Counted from the stretch's first letter, positions 8,129 to 17,352 are shown. The stretch: 35,641 bases of DNA from Candidatus Zhuqueibacterota bacterium (GCA_963169875.1 CAUJEL010000206.1:1-35641); one strand, 5' to 3'. The notes: generated by a model not told the origin, from the letters alone. Numbers and translations: made by a program.

Positions 8129-8244
8129 AAGACGGGTTTGGAGTTTTTAGCCAGTTCTATCCCTAAACCGCCCGGCAGAGTTCGCATCGGCGGTGCTCAA
8201 GTCAAGTTAAAAAAGATACGATCAAATGGACTGAGATGCAAGCG

Positions 8245-8273
8245 AAAAATGCCCCGGCCTTGGCCGGGGCATT
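8245..8273 (-). terminator. Terminator of the efflux/STAS/pentapeptide operon
   Basis: AATGCCCCGGCC and GGCCGGGGCATT form a perfect 12-bp stem with a 2-nt centre (8248-8273). On the minus strand it is followed by T residues. It lies 31 bp after the pentapeptide gene and separates that operon from the polyprenyl synthetase gene. Confidence 0.9.
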
Positions 8274-8304
8274 GCCGTTAAAAAGCGATATTCGGGGAAA
8301 GATA

Positions 8305-8880
8305 CTACGAGAGTCCAATCGCACCTTCGGTGATCGCTCCGGAGAAATCGGTCTTGACGAAAGTGGCGTTGGTGAACGATGCCTGGGTGAGATCCGCTTC
8401 CTTGAAAGAGGCATTGCTGAGGTCTGCGCGTTCCAGATGGGCATTTTGCAGCTGCGCATGATCCAGCTTGGCGTGACGCAAGTTGGCACGTTTCATGCGG
8501 GCCTTGGTCAGGATGGCGCCGCGGAGATCCGCTTTTTCCATACTGGAACCGAACAGAGAGGTGTGCACCAGAATGGTTTTTTTCAAGGAAGCATCATCCA
8601 GATTTGAATCTTGCAGATTGGCCTCCGTGAGATTTGCACCGTCGAGATTGGCTTTGAGCAGGTTGGCGCCAAAGAGAAAGGCTTTTTCAAGAACGGCGCC
8701 TTGCAGGTTGACGCCCTCCAGATTGGAATTCTGCAGATGCGCTTCGCTCAAATCAAGACCGGACAGATTGGCGCCTTTGAGTGATTCATAGGAGAGATCC
8801 ACTCCTCTTAGATTGATATCCGCAAGGGATTCACCCGAGCGAATTTTTTTGATGATTTCCTCCCGGCTCATCTGAGTCAT
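8305..8880 (-). CDS. Pentapeptide repeat protein
   Basis: A 191-residue protein made almost entirely of A(D/N)Lxx pentapeptide repeats from about residue 20 onward (for example LKGANLSGLDLSEAHL). These fold as a right-handed quadrilateral beta-helix. There is no signal peptide or membrane span, so it is probably cytoplasmic. Known members include DNA-mimic proteins that protect gyrase (Qnr, MfpA), but most members have no assigned role, and no resistance function should be assumed. A short charged helical N-terminus (MSREEIIKKIRSGE) precedes the helix. The start has GAGGAG 7 nt upstream. It is the last gene of the run that begins at cca, 11 bp after the STAS gene, and ends at a strong terminator. 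Confidence 0.9.
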   Translation of the reverse strand: MTQMSREEIIKKIRSGESLADINLRGVDLSYESLKGANLSGLDLSEAHLQNSNLEGVNLQGAVLEKAFLFGANLLKANLDGANLTEANLQDSNLDDASLKKTILVHTSLFGSSMEKADLRGAILTKARMKRANLRHAKLDHAQLQNAHLERADLSNASFKEADLTQASFTNATFVKTDFSGAITEGAIGLS

Positions 8881-8891
8881 GTCACACTCCT

Positions 8892-9230
8892 CTATTTATA
8901 ACTGCCTATGGCTTCACTGACTGATTTGAATTGTTGAAATACGGTGTCCAAACGCGTGATTTCCAGAGGGCGGCGAATCCGTTCCGACAAGTTCGCCAGC
9001 CGCAAATCACCGCCGCTGCTGCGCAAACTGGTCAGTGCACTGATGAGCATACCCAGCCCCGAGCTGTTCATCCACTGCACCTGCGCCAAATCCACCGCCA
9101 CATTGATTTGCTCATCCGCAATGGCCTGATCCACTATTTTCTTAAACTGCACACTCTCCTGGCCACCCATCAGATCACCCGTGAGGGTGAGAATGAGCAC
9201 GTTATTTTCTACCTTACTGCTGATATCCAT
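8892..9230 (-). CDS. STAS-domain anti-anti-sigma factor
   Basis: A 112-residue single STAS domain of the SpoIIAA/RsbV type. In partner switching, the unphosphorylated form binds an anti-sigma or anti-effector kinase and frees its target; phosphorylation of a conserved Ser switches it off. The site is visible as NSSGLGML, with Ser56/Ser57 as the candidates. The usual Asp before it is Asn55, a common variant. ITLTGDL-like strands at the start and the DTVFQQF segment near the end match the family. GGAGGAG precedes the start. It lies 15 bp downstream of the second permease gene, so it is transcribed with the efflux genes. The SpoIIE-type phosphatase at 33344-35254 is a possible partner; no kinase is in the window. 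Confidence 0.93.
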   Translation of the reverse strand: MDISSKVENNVLILTLTGDLMGGQESVQFKKIVDQAIADEQINVAVDLAQVQWMNSSGLGMLISALTSLRSSGGDLRLANLSERIRRPLEITRLDTVFQQFKSVSEAIGSYK

Positions 9231-9245
9231 ATTCTCCTCCGGACA

Positions 9246-10472
9246 TTATTCATATCGCAATGCGACAATGGGATCCATTTTGGCCGCTTTGGTGGCGGGA
9301 TAGACCCCGAAAACCAGACCAACTACTGAACAGAAAATGAGGCCCAGAAACACGGTCCATATCGGTACCGCGGCCGGGACCGGTGTCAGTGCCTGCACAA
9401 GTTTACCGATGCCCAGGCCAAATGCAATGCCGATGATTCCGCCGACTTCACTGAGCACGATCGCTTCGACCAAAAACTGCCACATGATATCGGAACGTTT
9501 GGCGCCGACCGATTTGCGGATGCCAATCTCGCGGGTGCGCTCCGTGACCGAGACCAGCATGATATTCATGATGCCCACCCCGGCGACCAGCAGTGAAATG
9601 GAGGCGATGGCGATGGCCACGATGCGCACATATTTAGTGAGGTTGTCGAAAAATCCGGTCACCGTGTCATTGGTGAAGATTTCGAAATCATTTTCCAGTC
9701 CGGGCGGCACTTTGCGCACCGCGCGCAGCACCCCTATGGTCTGGTCCGTGGCTTCCTCCATCAATGACGCTGTCGCAGCTTGCACCGTGATATTCACAGA
9801 ACGTTCTTTGCCGAACAGCTTTTCGAAGCGGAAGAAGGGGATGGCGGCGCGATTATCCTGGCTTTGGCCAAACACGCTGCCCTTCTTTTCAAACAGCCCG
9901 ACGACCTCGAAGCGCTCTCCTTTGATCTTGATCTCCTTGCCGATGGGGTCCTCAAAGGGAAAGAGTTTTTCCACCACATCATTGCCGATGATCACCACGG
10001 CCGTATTATATTCGATATCTTCAGCGGTGATGAAACGGCCTTCGGAAATTTCCAGTCCGTTGTTCTCGAGAAATTCAGGCGTCACGCCAGCGATCGACAT
10101 GTTCTGTGACGTTTTGCGGTCCTGATAGCGCAGCTCGTGGCCGAAATTCCAGATCTCCATGCCGACGGATTTGGCGGCGGTCACGCGTTCGCGAACAGCC
10201 AGGCCTTCTTCATAGGTGAGATTTTTGCGGTTGCGGTATTTGGCGCGCGCGCCATGCCCCATCTGAATGGCTGGAAATTTTTGTACCTGAAAAACATTGG
10301 AGCCCAGCTGACTGATCTGTTCGTTGATGCTTTTGCGCAAGCCGGTGATCAAAGACTGCATGGCGATGATGGTCATCACGCCGATGATGATACCCAGAAG
10401 CGTCAGCATCGACCGCAGCTTGTTGGTGCGGATAGCGGAGAGCGCGAGATCCAGACTTTCACTTATTTGCAT
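9246..10472 (-). CDS. MacB/FtsX-type ABC transporter permease (second copy)
   Basis: A 408-residue inner-membrane subunit of a MacB-type exporter. An N-terminal helix (about 20-45, RSMLTLLGIIIGVMTIIA) is followed by a large periplasmic MacB-PCD-like domain (about 50-270) and three C-terminal helices typical of the FtsX fold (IVAIAIASISLLVAGVGIMN, WQFLVEAIVLSEVGGIIGIA and IWTVFLGLIFCSVVGLVFG). The motif ERTREIGIRKSVGA is the coupling region that touches the ATPase. Such permeases work as dimers and drive substrate from the periplasm into a TolC channel by mechanotransmission. It is clearly paralogous to the preceding gene, from which it is separated by 21 bp; the two probably form a heterodimer with the single ATPase. 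Confidence 0.95.
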   Translation of the reverse strand: MQISESLDLALSAIRTNKLRSMLTLLGIIIGVMTIIAMQSLITGLRKSINEQISQLGSNVFQVQKFPAIQMGHGARAKYRNRKNLTYEEGLAVRERVTAAKSVGMEIWNFGHELRYQDRKTSQNMSIAGVTPEFLENNGLEISEGRFITAEDIEYNTAVVIIGNDVVEKLFPFEDPIGKEIKIKGERFEVVGLFEKKGSVFGQSQDNRAAIPFFRFEKLFGKERSVNITVQAATASLMEEATDQTIGVLRAVRKVPPGLENDFEIFTNDTVTGFFDNLTKYVRIVAIAIASISLLVAGVGIMNIMLVSVTERTREIGIRKSVGAKRSDIMWQFLVEAIVLSEVGGIIGIAFGLGIGKLVQALTPVPAAVPIWTVFLGLIFCSVVGLVFGVYPATKAAKMDPIVALRYE

Positions 10473-10493
10473 ATTTTATTCCATCGTAAAGAA

Positions 10494-11726
10494 TTATTCA
10501 TAACGCAGCGCTTCGATTGGATTCAGACGGGCGGCTTTGCTGGCAGGATAAATGCCAAAAAACAGCCCGATCGTGACCACAAAGACGAGCCCGAGGATGG
10601 CAACCCACCAGGTGATGGCCGCTGGAATCGGCGTTGTCGCTGCCACCAGGGCGGCGAGCCCGATCGCCAGCAGGATGCCCAAAAAGACTCCAATGGCGCA
10701 GATCATCATCGATTCGATGAGAAATTGCCACAGGATGTCCGCTTTGCGGGCGCCGATGGCTTTGCGCACGCCGATCTCACGCGTCCGCTCCGTGACCGAG
10801 ACCAGGAGAATGTTCATGATGCCGATGCCACCCACCAGCAGGGAGATGGCGCCCACGCCGATGGCGACCGCCCAGAGCGTGCTGGTGAGCTGATTGTAGG
10901 TGTCCAGCAGCATGCTCTGTTTGTTGATGGCAAAATCGTTCTCTTTCTCCGGCGTCAGCTTGCGGATGCGGCGCATGATGCCCGTCAATTCGTATTCAGC
11001 CTCTTCGATCAGGTCAGGTGATTTGATTTTTACTTCCACTTCAACGGAGCGGCGCTGCGCACCAAATGCGGATTGAAAAGCGCCGATCGGAATAACGCAG
11101 GTGATGTCCTGATTAAATCCGAAAAAGGAGCCCTTTTTCTCCAGCACGCCGATAACCCGGAACTTGCGGCCGCCGACATTCACCCGTTTACCCAGCGGAT
11201 CCGCCTGATCGAATAATTTATTGGCCACTTCCCAGCCGATCACGCAGACGGGCCGGTTTTCATCGACATCATTATCGGTCATGAAGCGGCCATATTCCGG
11301 AACCACATTGGCGGTGATCAGATAATCGGCGTTGGTGCCGAATATGATGACGCTTTCAACCGATTTGTCCTGGTATTTGATGGTCCGCCTGGTGGCGAGC
11401 TGCGGTGCGACTGCGGTGGCCATGGTGGATAGTTCGCGCACACGTTCGCATTCTTCCAGGGTGATGTTTTTGCGGTTGCGATATTTGAACCAATCACCAT
11501 CGTTCATAACCCATGGGAACTTTTGGATATAAAGGGTATCGGTGCCGATGGCGGAAATCTCTTTGGAAAAAGCCTGATTCAATCCCTGTATCAAGGCGAC
11601 AATGGTGATGACTGTGGTCACGCCGATGATGATGCCCAGGGTGGTGAGGATGGAGCGCATCTTGTACGCCTTGAGGGCGTCGAATGCGATGCGCACACCT
11701 TCCCACATGTAAATGAGAATTCGCAT
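10494..11726 (-). CDS. MacB/FtsX-type ABC transporter permease (first copy)
   Basis: A 410-residue permease with the same plan as its downstream paralogue: N-terminal helix (SILTTLGIIIGVTTVITIVA), a periplasmic domain (about 50-270), then three helices (VAIGVGAISLLVGGIGIMNI, FLIESMMICAIGVFLGILLA, TWWVAILGLVFVVTIGLFFG). ERTREIGVRKAIGA is the conserved cytoplasmic coupling segment. Both paralogues end in the same residues, ALRYE. A gene duplication within the operon is the simplest explanation. The start lies 11 bp after the ATPase gene; AGGAT lies before the ATG. Confidence 0.95.
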   Translation of the reverse strand: MRILIYMWEGVRIAFDALKAYKMRSILTTLGIIIGVTTVITIVALIQGLNQAFSKEISAIGTDTLYIQKFPWVMNDGDWFKYRNRKNITLEECERVRELSTMATAVAPQLATRRTIKYQDKSVESVIIFGTNADYLITANVVPEYGRFMTDNDVDENRPVCVIGWEVANKLFDQADPLGKRVNVGGRKFRVIGVLEKKGSFFGFNQDITCVIPIGAFQSAFGAQRRSVEVEVKIKSPDLIEEAEYELTGIMRRIRKLTPEKENDFAINKQSMLLDTYNQLTSTLWAVAIGVGAISLLVGGIGIMNILLVSVTERTREIGVRKAIGARKADILWQFLIESMMICAIGVFLGILLAIGLAALVAATTPIPAAITWWVAILGLVFVVTIGLFFGIYPASKAARLNPIEALRYE

Positions 11727-11737
11727 GAATTATTATC

Positions 11738-12421
11738 CTATTTATGGACCGCTTCGTCGCGCTCGATCAGACCATCGCGCAAACGGATGATGCGATCTGA
11801 ATGTTCCGCGATGTATTCCTCATGGGTGACGAGAATAATGGTGTTTCCCTGTTCATGAAGGTCCTCAAAAATCTCCATGATTTCGTCGCCGGTGCGGCTG
11901 TCGAGGTTTCCCGTCGGTTCATCGGCGAGGATGATAGAGGGCCGGTTGACCAGTGCGCGAGCGATGGCGACACGCTGGCGCTGGCCGCCGGAGAGTTCAT
12001 TGGGTTTGTGGTGCACGCGATCCGCGAGGCCGACTTTTTCCAGGGCTTCCAGGGCCTGTTTGCGCCGCTGTACCGCGGAGGTGCCATTGTAGATCAACGG
12101 CAGCTCGACATTATGCAACGCCGTGGCGCGCGGCAGCAGGTTAAAGGTCTGAAACACAAAGCCGATTTCTCGGTTGCGGATCTCCGCCAGTTGATCATCA
12201 TCCATGTCGCTGACATTGATGTTGTTGAGATTGTAGATGCCGCTGCTGGCCGTATCAAGACAACCGAGAATGTTCATCAAGGTCGATTTTCCGGATCCGG
12301 ATGGCCCCATGATCGCAATATATTCATTTTTTCCAAGCAAGAGGTCAATACCGCGCAGGGCCGGAACTTGCACCGAACCGATCTCATATATTTTTTCTAT
12401 TTTTTCCAGCTGGATTAACAT
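11738..12421 (-). CDS. ABC transporter ATP-binding protein (MacB/LolD type)
   Basis: A 227-residue stand-alone nucleotide-binding subunit. Walker A is GPSGSGKST (39-47), Q-loop Gln91, signature LSGGQ (143-147), Walker B IILADE (163-168) with catalytic Glu168, D-loop GNLDS and switch His200. The length and the [12 protein letters not shown] sequence are those of the MacB/LolD/FtsE group, which powers FtsX-fold permeases. It sits between the adaptor gene (10 bp) and the first permease gene (11 bp), so it should energise both permeases. GAGG precedes the start codon. Confidence 0.96.
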   Translation of the reverse strand: MLIQLEKIEKIYEIGSVQVPALRGIDLLLGKNEYIAIMGPSGSGKSTLMNILGCLDTASSGIYNLNNINVSDMDDDQLAEIRNREIGFVFQTFNLLPRATALHNVELPLIYNGTSAVQRRKQALEALEKVGLADRVHHKPNELSGGQRQRVAIARALVNRPSIILADEPTGNLDSRTGDEIMEIFEDLHEQGNTIILVTHEEYIAEHSDRIIRLRDGLIERDEAVHK

Positions 12422-12431
12422 TCAGACATCC

Positions 12432-13697
12432 TCACTTTTTATCGCTTTCTTCGCCTTTGGGCTTCGCTTTCTTTTCCACCACGACGCTGCCGTCCTTGAG
12501 AAGTTTGGACAGGGCTTTGTAACTGCCTGTGATCACTTTTTGCCCCTCTGTTAAACCAGAAGTAACCTCGATACTGTTATCATCGCTTATGCCGGTGATG
12601 ACAGGGATCATCCTGGCTTTGCCATTTTCCATGACAAAAACGACTTCTTTCAAATCTTTCTTTTGCTCGGCCGCGGGTTTGGCTTCCGGATCTTCCCACT
12701 CCTCCGGACGCGCATCGCTCTTCTGGCGGCGGTCTTTTACTGTTTTGGTTTTCAACGAATCCGACTTGATTTCACGCGCGGTCACCGACTGAATGGGGAC
12801 ATAGATCACGTTTTTATGGGTTTCTGTGGAGATGTCCACGGTGGCCGACATGCCGGGCCGCAGTTTTTCGACATTGGAGGTCACACCGACCGTCACCTCA
12901 AAATTGGTCACCTGCTCTGACGTGCCCGACCCCCGGGTGGTGGCCATGTGGGCAATCTCGGTGACTTCGCCTGTAAAGATGGTGTCCGGGATGGCATCCA
13001 CTTCGATGCTGGTTTTGTCCAGCAAATGAACCAAAACGACCTCGTTTTCGTCGATCTCCGCCAGTACTTCCATTTTATTGAGGTCGGCCACGTTCATGAC
13101 GATATCGGCCTGAAACTGCGAGCCAACCGCGATCTCGCCTTCTTCCTTGTAAATCTTGGTCACCACGCCTTCAATGGGAGAGGTGAGCCGGGTTTTGCCG
13201 AGATCATCCTTGGTCTGTTTGAGTCCGGCGCGCGCCTGATCCAGGTTGCTGGATGCGGATTGCATGTTGGCTTCGGCGGCGTCGAGATCGGATTGTGACG
13301 ACAGGTTTTTCTCAAATAAATCCTTGATGCGTACGAAATCCGCCTTGGCCTTTTTCACCGCGGCCTGGGCTGAACTCATCTGGGATTCCACTTGCTCGAC
13401 CATGGCTGTATAGCGCTCACGGTCCAGCTCCACCAGGAGTTGGCCTTTGCGGACTTGATCCCCTTCTTTTACATGGATTTTTACGATTTCGGCGGAGATG
13501 CGCGCCGCAATATTCACATCGGTCGTGGGTTGCACTTTGCCGGAACCGGAGACAGTTTTGGTGATGTCGCCTGTTTTGACTTCCGTGGTTGTGACTTCGA
13601 TCTGTTCACCGCGACTCTTCTTGAGGTTGATGACGATCATGGCTGCAATGATCAGAACCGCAGCTATCCCAATAATTATTTTGACTTTCTTGGACAT
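12432..13697 (-). CDS. HlyD/MacA-type periplasmic adaptor protein
   Basis: A 421-residue membrane-fusion protein. A single N-terminal helix (about 4-22) anchors it in the inner membrane. The order is as in MacA: barrel-sandwich half (TKTVSGSGKVQPTTDVNIAA), an alpha-helical hairpin (about 105-170, heptad-rich with many Gln, Ser and Ala), the second lipoyl half (LTSPIEGVVTKIYKEEGE) and a beta-barrel ending in a membrane-proximal domain (VTSGLTEGQKVITGSYKAL). A Lys/Glu-rich insert near 320-355 (KDRRQKSDARPEEWEDPEAK) and a charged tail are extra to typical MacA. It bridges the permease complex to the TolC-like channel encoded immediately upstream. Confidence 0.95.
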   Translation of the reverse strand: MSKKVKIIIGIAAVLIIAAMIVINLKKSRGEQIEVTTTEVKTGDITKTVSGSGKVQPTTDVNIAARISAEIVKIHVKEGDQVRKGQLLVELDRERYTAMVEQVESQMSSAQAAVKKAKADFVRIKDLFEKNLSSQSDLDAAEANMQSASSNLDQARAGLKQTKDDLGKTRLTSPIEGVVTKIYKEEGEIAVGSQFQADIVMNVADLNKMEVLAEIDENEVVLVHLLDKTSIEVDAIPDTIFTGEVTEIAHMATTRGSGTSEQVTNFEVTVGVTSNVEKLRPGMSATVDISTETHKNVIYVPIQSVTAREIKSDSLKTKTVKDRRQKSDARPEEWEDPEAKPAAEQKKDLKEVVFVMENGKARMIPVITGISDDNSIEVTSGLTEGQKVITGSYKALSKLLKDGSVVVEKKAKPKGEESDKK

Positions 13698-13733
13698 TTA
13701 ATTTCTCCGTAGGTTGACGATTTCAAATCATAT

Positions 13734-15110
13734 CTAGTGTGTGACATCACCCATGCCCATGGTTGCTTCCAACTGGGCTTTGGCGGTTTTGGCTTCATAT
13801 TCCGCCTGCACCAGATTGGCCTGGGCGCGTGTGAGCTCGACTTGAGCCTGGCTCACTTCCAGTTCTGTGCCGGAACCCACTCTGCGTTTCTCCTGTTGCA
13901 GGCGCAGGTTCTCCCGGGCGGCCTCGATATTCTGTTGATTGATCTCGATGAAATCTTTGTAGGCCTGCAGCTGCAAAAAGTATTGCCGCACTTCCGCGGT
14001 CAATGTGCGCTTGCGCTCAGCCAGGTTCTCCAAATCCACCTGGTGATTGAGCCGCGCGCGCTGACTGTTGGCTTTGTCCGCAAACCCATTAAAGATATTG
14101 AGGTCCATGCCGATGCCCAGGGATGCGGTGAAGTCTTCATCCAGCTTGCTGGTGTAGACACGGGAGATGTCATCGTTGTTGCGCGAATAGGTGACGTTGG
14201 CGCCAATGACGGGCATGTAGCGCGATTGCGCCATGCGCAATGCATACTGGCTCGACTTTGCCTGGAGATTCAGCGCTTTCAGTTCGGAATTGTTCTGGAT
14301 GGCGGTCTTGACGGCTTCGTCGAAACTGATAACGGGGAAAACCGGTTCAGACGGATCCTCTTTGACGGCGACCGGCATGCCGGGATCGCGGCCGAGGGCG
14401 TTGTTGAGCTGCGCTATGGCGATGTCCACCGCGTTTTTTTGTGTGATCAGGCTGGTGCGCGCATTGCCGAAGCTGACCTTGGCCTGGAAAACTTCCGCTT
14501 GTGAACTGATACCGATATCCATCATGGTCTGGGCGCGATTGACTTCCTCCTGCGCCAGATCGGCGGCTTCCTGGTACACGGTTTCCAGACGCATGGCTTT
14601 CAACAGTTCATAATAAGCCCGTTTCACATTATAGATGACCGCCTGGCGCGTGCTGACGACATTTTGTTCACTGGCCTGGGCGATGGCTTTGTTAGATTTA
14701 ATGCTGTACAACGTCTGGCCAAAATCAAAAATATTCTGGTTCAGAGAGACGCGCGCCGAGTGGGAATTGCGCTCTGTAGAGGCCTGAAAAATCTCCAGTT
14801 GTTTATAGAGAAATTGACCGGTGGATTCATCAAATCCTATGGGAACGTCGGTCTTGACCCTGCGCGCGCCCTGAAAATAACGGCCCGACGAGAAGGATGT
14901 GTTAATGGATGGCAGCCACGCGGATGTGGCTGACGTCACATTCGTGCCGGCTATCTGTTCTTGTTTTTGAGCGACACGGAGCGTCGAATTGTTCTCCAGG
15001 GCTATTTTGATGCAATCCTGCAAGGTCAACTCCGGAACGTCGCTCGATTGCGCGCTGACGACGCCGGCTGAAAACCATAAAAGAGTTAATAAGAGGGTTA
15101 CTTTGTTCAT
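13734..15110 (-). CDS. TolC-family outer-membrane efflux channel
   Basis: A 458-residue protein with a signal peptide (hydrophobic residues 4-17, probable cleavage after Ala20). Two outer-membrane-efflux-protein repeats follow, each with long alpha-helices rich in Ala, Gln and Glu (for example LAQEEVNRAQTMMDIGIS and ARENLRLQQEKRRVGSGT) and short beta segments. The ENNSTLRVAQ and LNNALG motifs are typical. Three copies should form the barrel and periplasmic tunnel that lets the MacAB-like complex export substrate in one step. It precedes the adaptor gene by 36 bp. A GGGAG ribosome-binding site lies before the start. Confidence 0.95.
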   Translation of the reverse strand: MNKVTLLLTLLWFSAGVVSAQSSDVPELTLQDCIKIALENNSTLRVAQKQEQIAGTNVTSATSAWLPSINTSFSSGRYFQGARRVKTDVPIGFDESTGQFLYKQLEIFQASTERNSHSARVSLNQNIFDFGQTLYSIKSNKAIAQASEQNVVSTRQAVIYNVKRAYYELLKAMRLETVYQEAADLAQEEVNRAQTMMDIGISSQAEVFQAKVSFGNARTSLITQKNAVDIAIAQLNNALGRDPGMPVAVKEDPSEPVFPVISFDEAVKTAIQNNSELKALNLQAKSSQYALRMAQSRYMPVIGANVTYSRNNDDISRVYTSKLDEDFTASLGIGMDLNIFNGFADKANSQRARLNHQVDLENLAERKRTLTAEVRQYFLQLQAYKDFIEINQQNIEAARENLRLQQEKRRVGSGTELEVSQAQVELTRAQANLVQAEYEAKTAKAQLEATMGMGDVTH

Positions 15111-15143
15111 GGACTTACTCCCAATGAGATCCGTCTGGTGGCA

Positions 15144-15872
15144 TTAACGTCCGAAGAGATTGCCCAACGCAGCCACTCCAAGATACCAGACAATGAGGAG
15201 AGCTACCACAACGGGCCATACCTTTTTCGTCTTTAATCCGCCCACCACGGCAATGCCGATGCACAAAACCGCGATGGACCAGACATTAAAGAGATCGGTA
15301 TTGACTAGAAATTTATAAAGGAATGTTTCGCTGGAGCTTTCCGGGAGGAATGTCGCCAGGCTGAAATGCACGTTCATCGTCTGCTTCGCCAGTATGATAG
15401 GCGCCTTGATGAACATGCCCACGGTGGTGATCAGGGAACTGAGTCCCGCCACCTCCAGCATTTGCTTGTAATTCGCCTGGCCTCCGAGCAGCGTATTGGA
15501 GACAAACAACCAGATGCCGGCACTGATGACGATCACCAATAACCCGCCGATGAGCGCGCTGGGGTACATCAGGTACTTCATGAATTTGCCGCTGGTCTCC
15601 AGCGTTTCATCGATCTGTTCCTGGCTCATGCCCCGCTCTTCCAGCTGCGTGGTTGTCTTTTCCGTTTGTTCCTGGACGATCACGGGTGTTATGATAAAGG
15701 TCAGAACCACACCCAGCAGAATGACCAGAATCGCGGGTGGAATCCAACGGGGATTGTTCTTGACAGCAGTGAACGCTTTGCCAGGGCTTGTGAACACGTT
15801 GATGACGCGTTGAACAAAGCTCATGGTTCCGGCCTGGGCAGCCGTCTCGGTTGGTTGGGTGGCCTCTTGCAT
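15144..15872 (-). CDS. Yip1-domain integral membrane protein
   Basis: A 242-residue inner-membrane protein. A cytoplasmic N-terminus with the family-typical segment INVFTSPGKAF (about 24-34) is followed by five predicted spans (about 45-67, 104-126, 143-161, 196-213 and 218-238). This arrangement matches bacterial Yip1/YIF1 family proteins, whose molecular role is unknown. The segment between spans 1 and 2 is charged and Glu/Gln-rich. Such genes often stand beside efflux operons, and here it leads into tolC with a 33-bp gap. A direct part in transport is not shown. GGAGG lies before the start. Confidence 0.82.
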   Translation of the reverse strand: MQEATQPTETAAQAGTMSFVQRVINVFTSPGKAFTAVKNNPRWIPPAILVILLGVVLTFIITPVIVQEQTEKTTTQLEERGMSQEQIDETLETSGKFMKYLMYPSALIGGLLVIVISAGIWLFVSNTLLGGQANYKQMLEVAGLSSLITTVGMFIKAPIILAKQTMNVHFSLATFLPESSSETFLYKFLVNTDLFNVWSIAVLCIGIAVVGGLKTKKVWPVVVALLIVWYLGVAALGNLFGR

Positions 15873-15942
15873 GTTTTTTTCCTCCGCAAATGGTAATGGA
15901 ACAATTCTTAAGACGATGGCTGATATAAAAAGTTTCGTTTAT

Positions 15943-17352
15943 TTAGTCACTCAGGAGATCGGATTTGATGTGCATCATATACTCAAATGCAGCGTCATGG
16001 TCGTTGGCGATGTCGCCGTTGAGAATGGCCTCTTCGATGGCTTTTTTGATTTTACCCACGAGAGGGCCGGGCTGCAGGTTGAGCGTAGCCATGATCTCCT
16101 CTCCGCGAACAGGCGGCTGAAACTGGCGCAAGCTGTCTTTCTCTTCCACTTCCTGCATGCGTTGTACCACGACATCAAAGTTATGCAGATGCTTGGCGAC
16201 GCGTTTGGGATTGCCCGAGGTGATGTCGGCCCGACACAACAGGATCAGATCATCCAACTCCTGTCCGCCCTGAAAGATGAGGCGGCGGATGGCGGAAGCG
16301 GTCACCCCCTCTTCAGCCAGATGTATTGGCCGCAAATGCAGGCGGATGAGTTTTTGCACGTAGGCGATGACCTCTTGCGACAAGCGCAGTCTTTTGCCGA
16401 TGGCGGTCATCATGCGGGCGCCGATCTCTTCATGGCCGTGAAACGTCCAACCCAACCCTTGTTTGAATTCTTTGGTCTGGGGTTTGGCGACATCATGAAA
16501 GAGGGCGGCCCAGCGCAGCTCAAGGGGCCCGGATTCACGGGCGACATTATCGAGTACTTTGAGGGTATGCTCAAATACATCTTTGTGACGGTATCCGGCG
16601 ATTTGGTCGACGCCTTTGAGGGCGGTGATTTCGGGCAGGATGAGTTCCAGGACGCCGGTCTCATCCATAAGTTTGAAACCATACGAAGGTTTGTCGCTGG
16701 CCACGATTTTGGTCAGCTCGTCGGTGATGCGCTCCTGGGAGATGATGGACAAGCGTTCGCGTTCATCGTGCAGCGCTTGCATGGTGTCCTCTGCGATGAC
16801 GAAGTGCAGCTGTGCGGCGAAGCGAATGGCGCGCATGATGCGGAGCGGGTCATCGAAGAAGGTTTTCTGCGGCGGCAAGGGCGTCCGGATGATGCCGGCT
16901 GCCAGATCGTCAAGTCCATGAAATGGATCGATCACTTCTCCATAGCGCTCCTGATTGAGGCCGATGGCCATGGCGTTGATGGTGAAGTCCCGTCGCGCCA
17001 GGTCCGTGGCGAGATCCGCGCCCATGACCTCGGGTTTGCGAGAATCGCCGCGATAGCTCTCGCTGCGCGCGCCGACCACCTCAATGATTTTGCCGCGATG
17101 TTTGATCATAGCGGTGCCGAATTTCTTAAAGATCGTGCATTCAGGCGCTCGCAACCCGGAAGCGAGAATTTCAGCGAACCTGGGGCCGTCACCGACCACC
17201 ACGATGTCTATGTCCTTGCTGGGACGGTTTAGGTAGAGATCGCGAACATAGCCGCCGACGGTGAAGGCGGCGAATCCGTTGGCATCGGCGATGGCGCCGA
17301 TTTTTTTTAACAGCGGCGAAGCAAAAAATGCTTTGTTCTTCTTAATTTTCAT
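15943..17352 (-). CDS. cca: CCA-adding tRNA nucleotidyltransferase with HD domain
   Basis: A 469-residue class II nucleotidyltransferase that builds or repairs the 3' CCA end of tRNA. GGYVRD (33-38) and the metal-binding DID (Asp47, Asp49) form the catalytic core; RRDFTINAMA (120-129), DDPLRIMRAIRFAAQL (168-183) and ERITDE (207-212) are the standard following motifs. A C-terminal HD phosphohydrolase domain begins near residue 255, with His286-Asp287 in FHDVAK. The family also includes poly(A) polymerases and split A-adding or CC-adding enzymes, which sequence alone does not separate completely. No strong ribosome-binding site is seen before ATG 17352. The Yip1 gene follows after 70 bp, so cca may or may not share a transcript with the efflux genes. 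Confidence 0.93.
   Translation of the reverse strand: MKIKKNKAFFASPLLKKIGAIADANGFAAFTVGGYVRDLYLNRPSKDIDIVVVGDGPRFAEILASGLRAPECTIFKKFGTAMIKHRGKIIEVVGARSESYRGDSRKPEVMGADLATDLARRDFTINAMAIGLNQERYGEVIDPFHGLDDLAAGIIRTPLPPQKTFFDDPLRIMRAIRFAAQLHFVIAEDTMQALHDERERLSIISQERITDELTKIVASDKPSYGFKLMDETGVLELILPEITALKGVDQIAGYRHKDVFEHTLKVLDNVARESGPLELRWAALFHDVAKPQTKEFKQGLGWTFHGHEEIGARMMTAIGKRLRLSQEVIAYVQKLIRLHLRPIHLAEEGVTASAIRRLIFQGGQELDDLILLCRADITSGNPKRVAKHLHNFDVVVQRMQEVEEKDSLRQFQPPVRGEEIMATLNLQPGPLVGKIKKAIEEAILNGDIANDHDAAFEYMMHIKSDLLSD

Noticed and set aside
15823..17232. A 469-codon plus-strand frame opposite cca
   Set aside because: The cca motifs are intact on the minus strand; the equal length is a coincidence.
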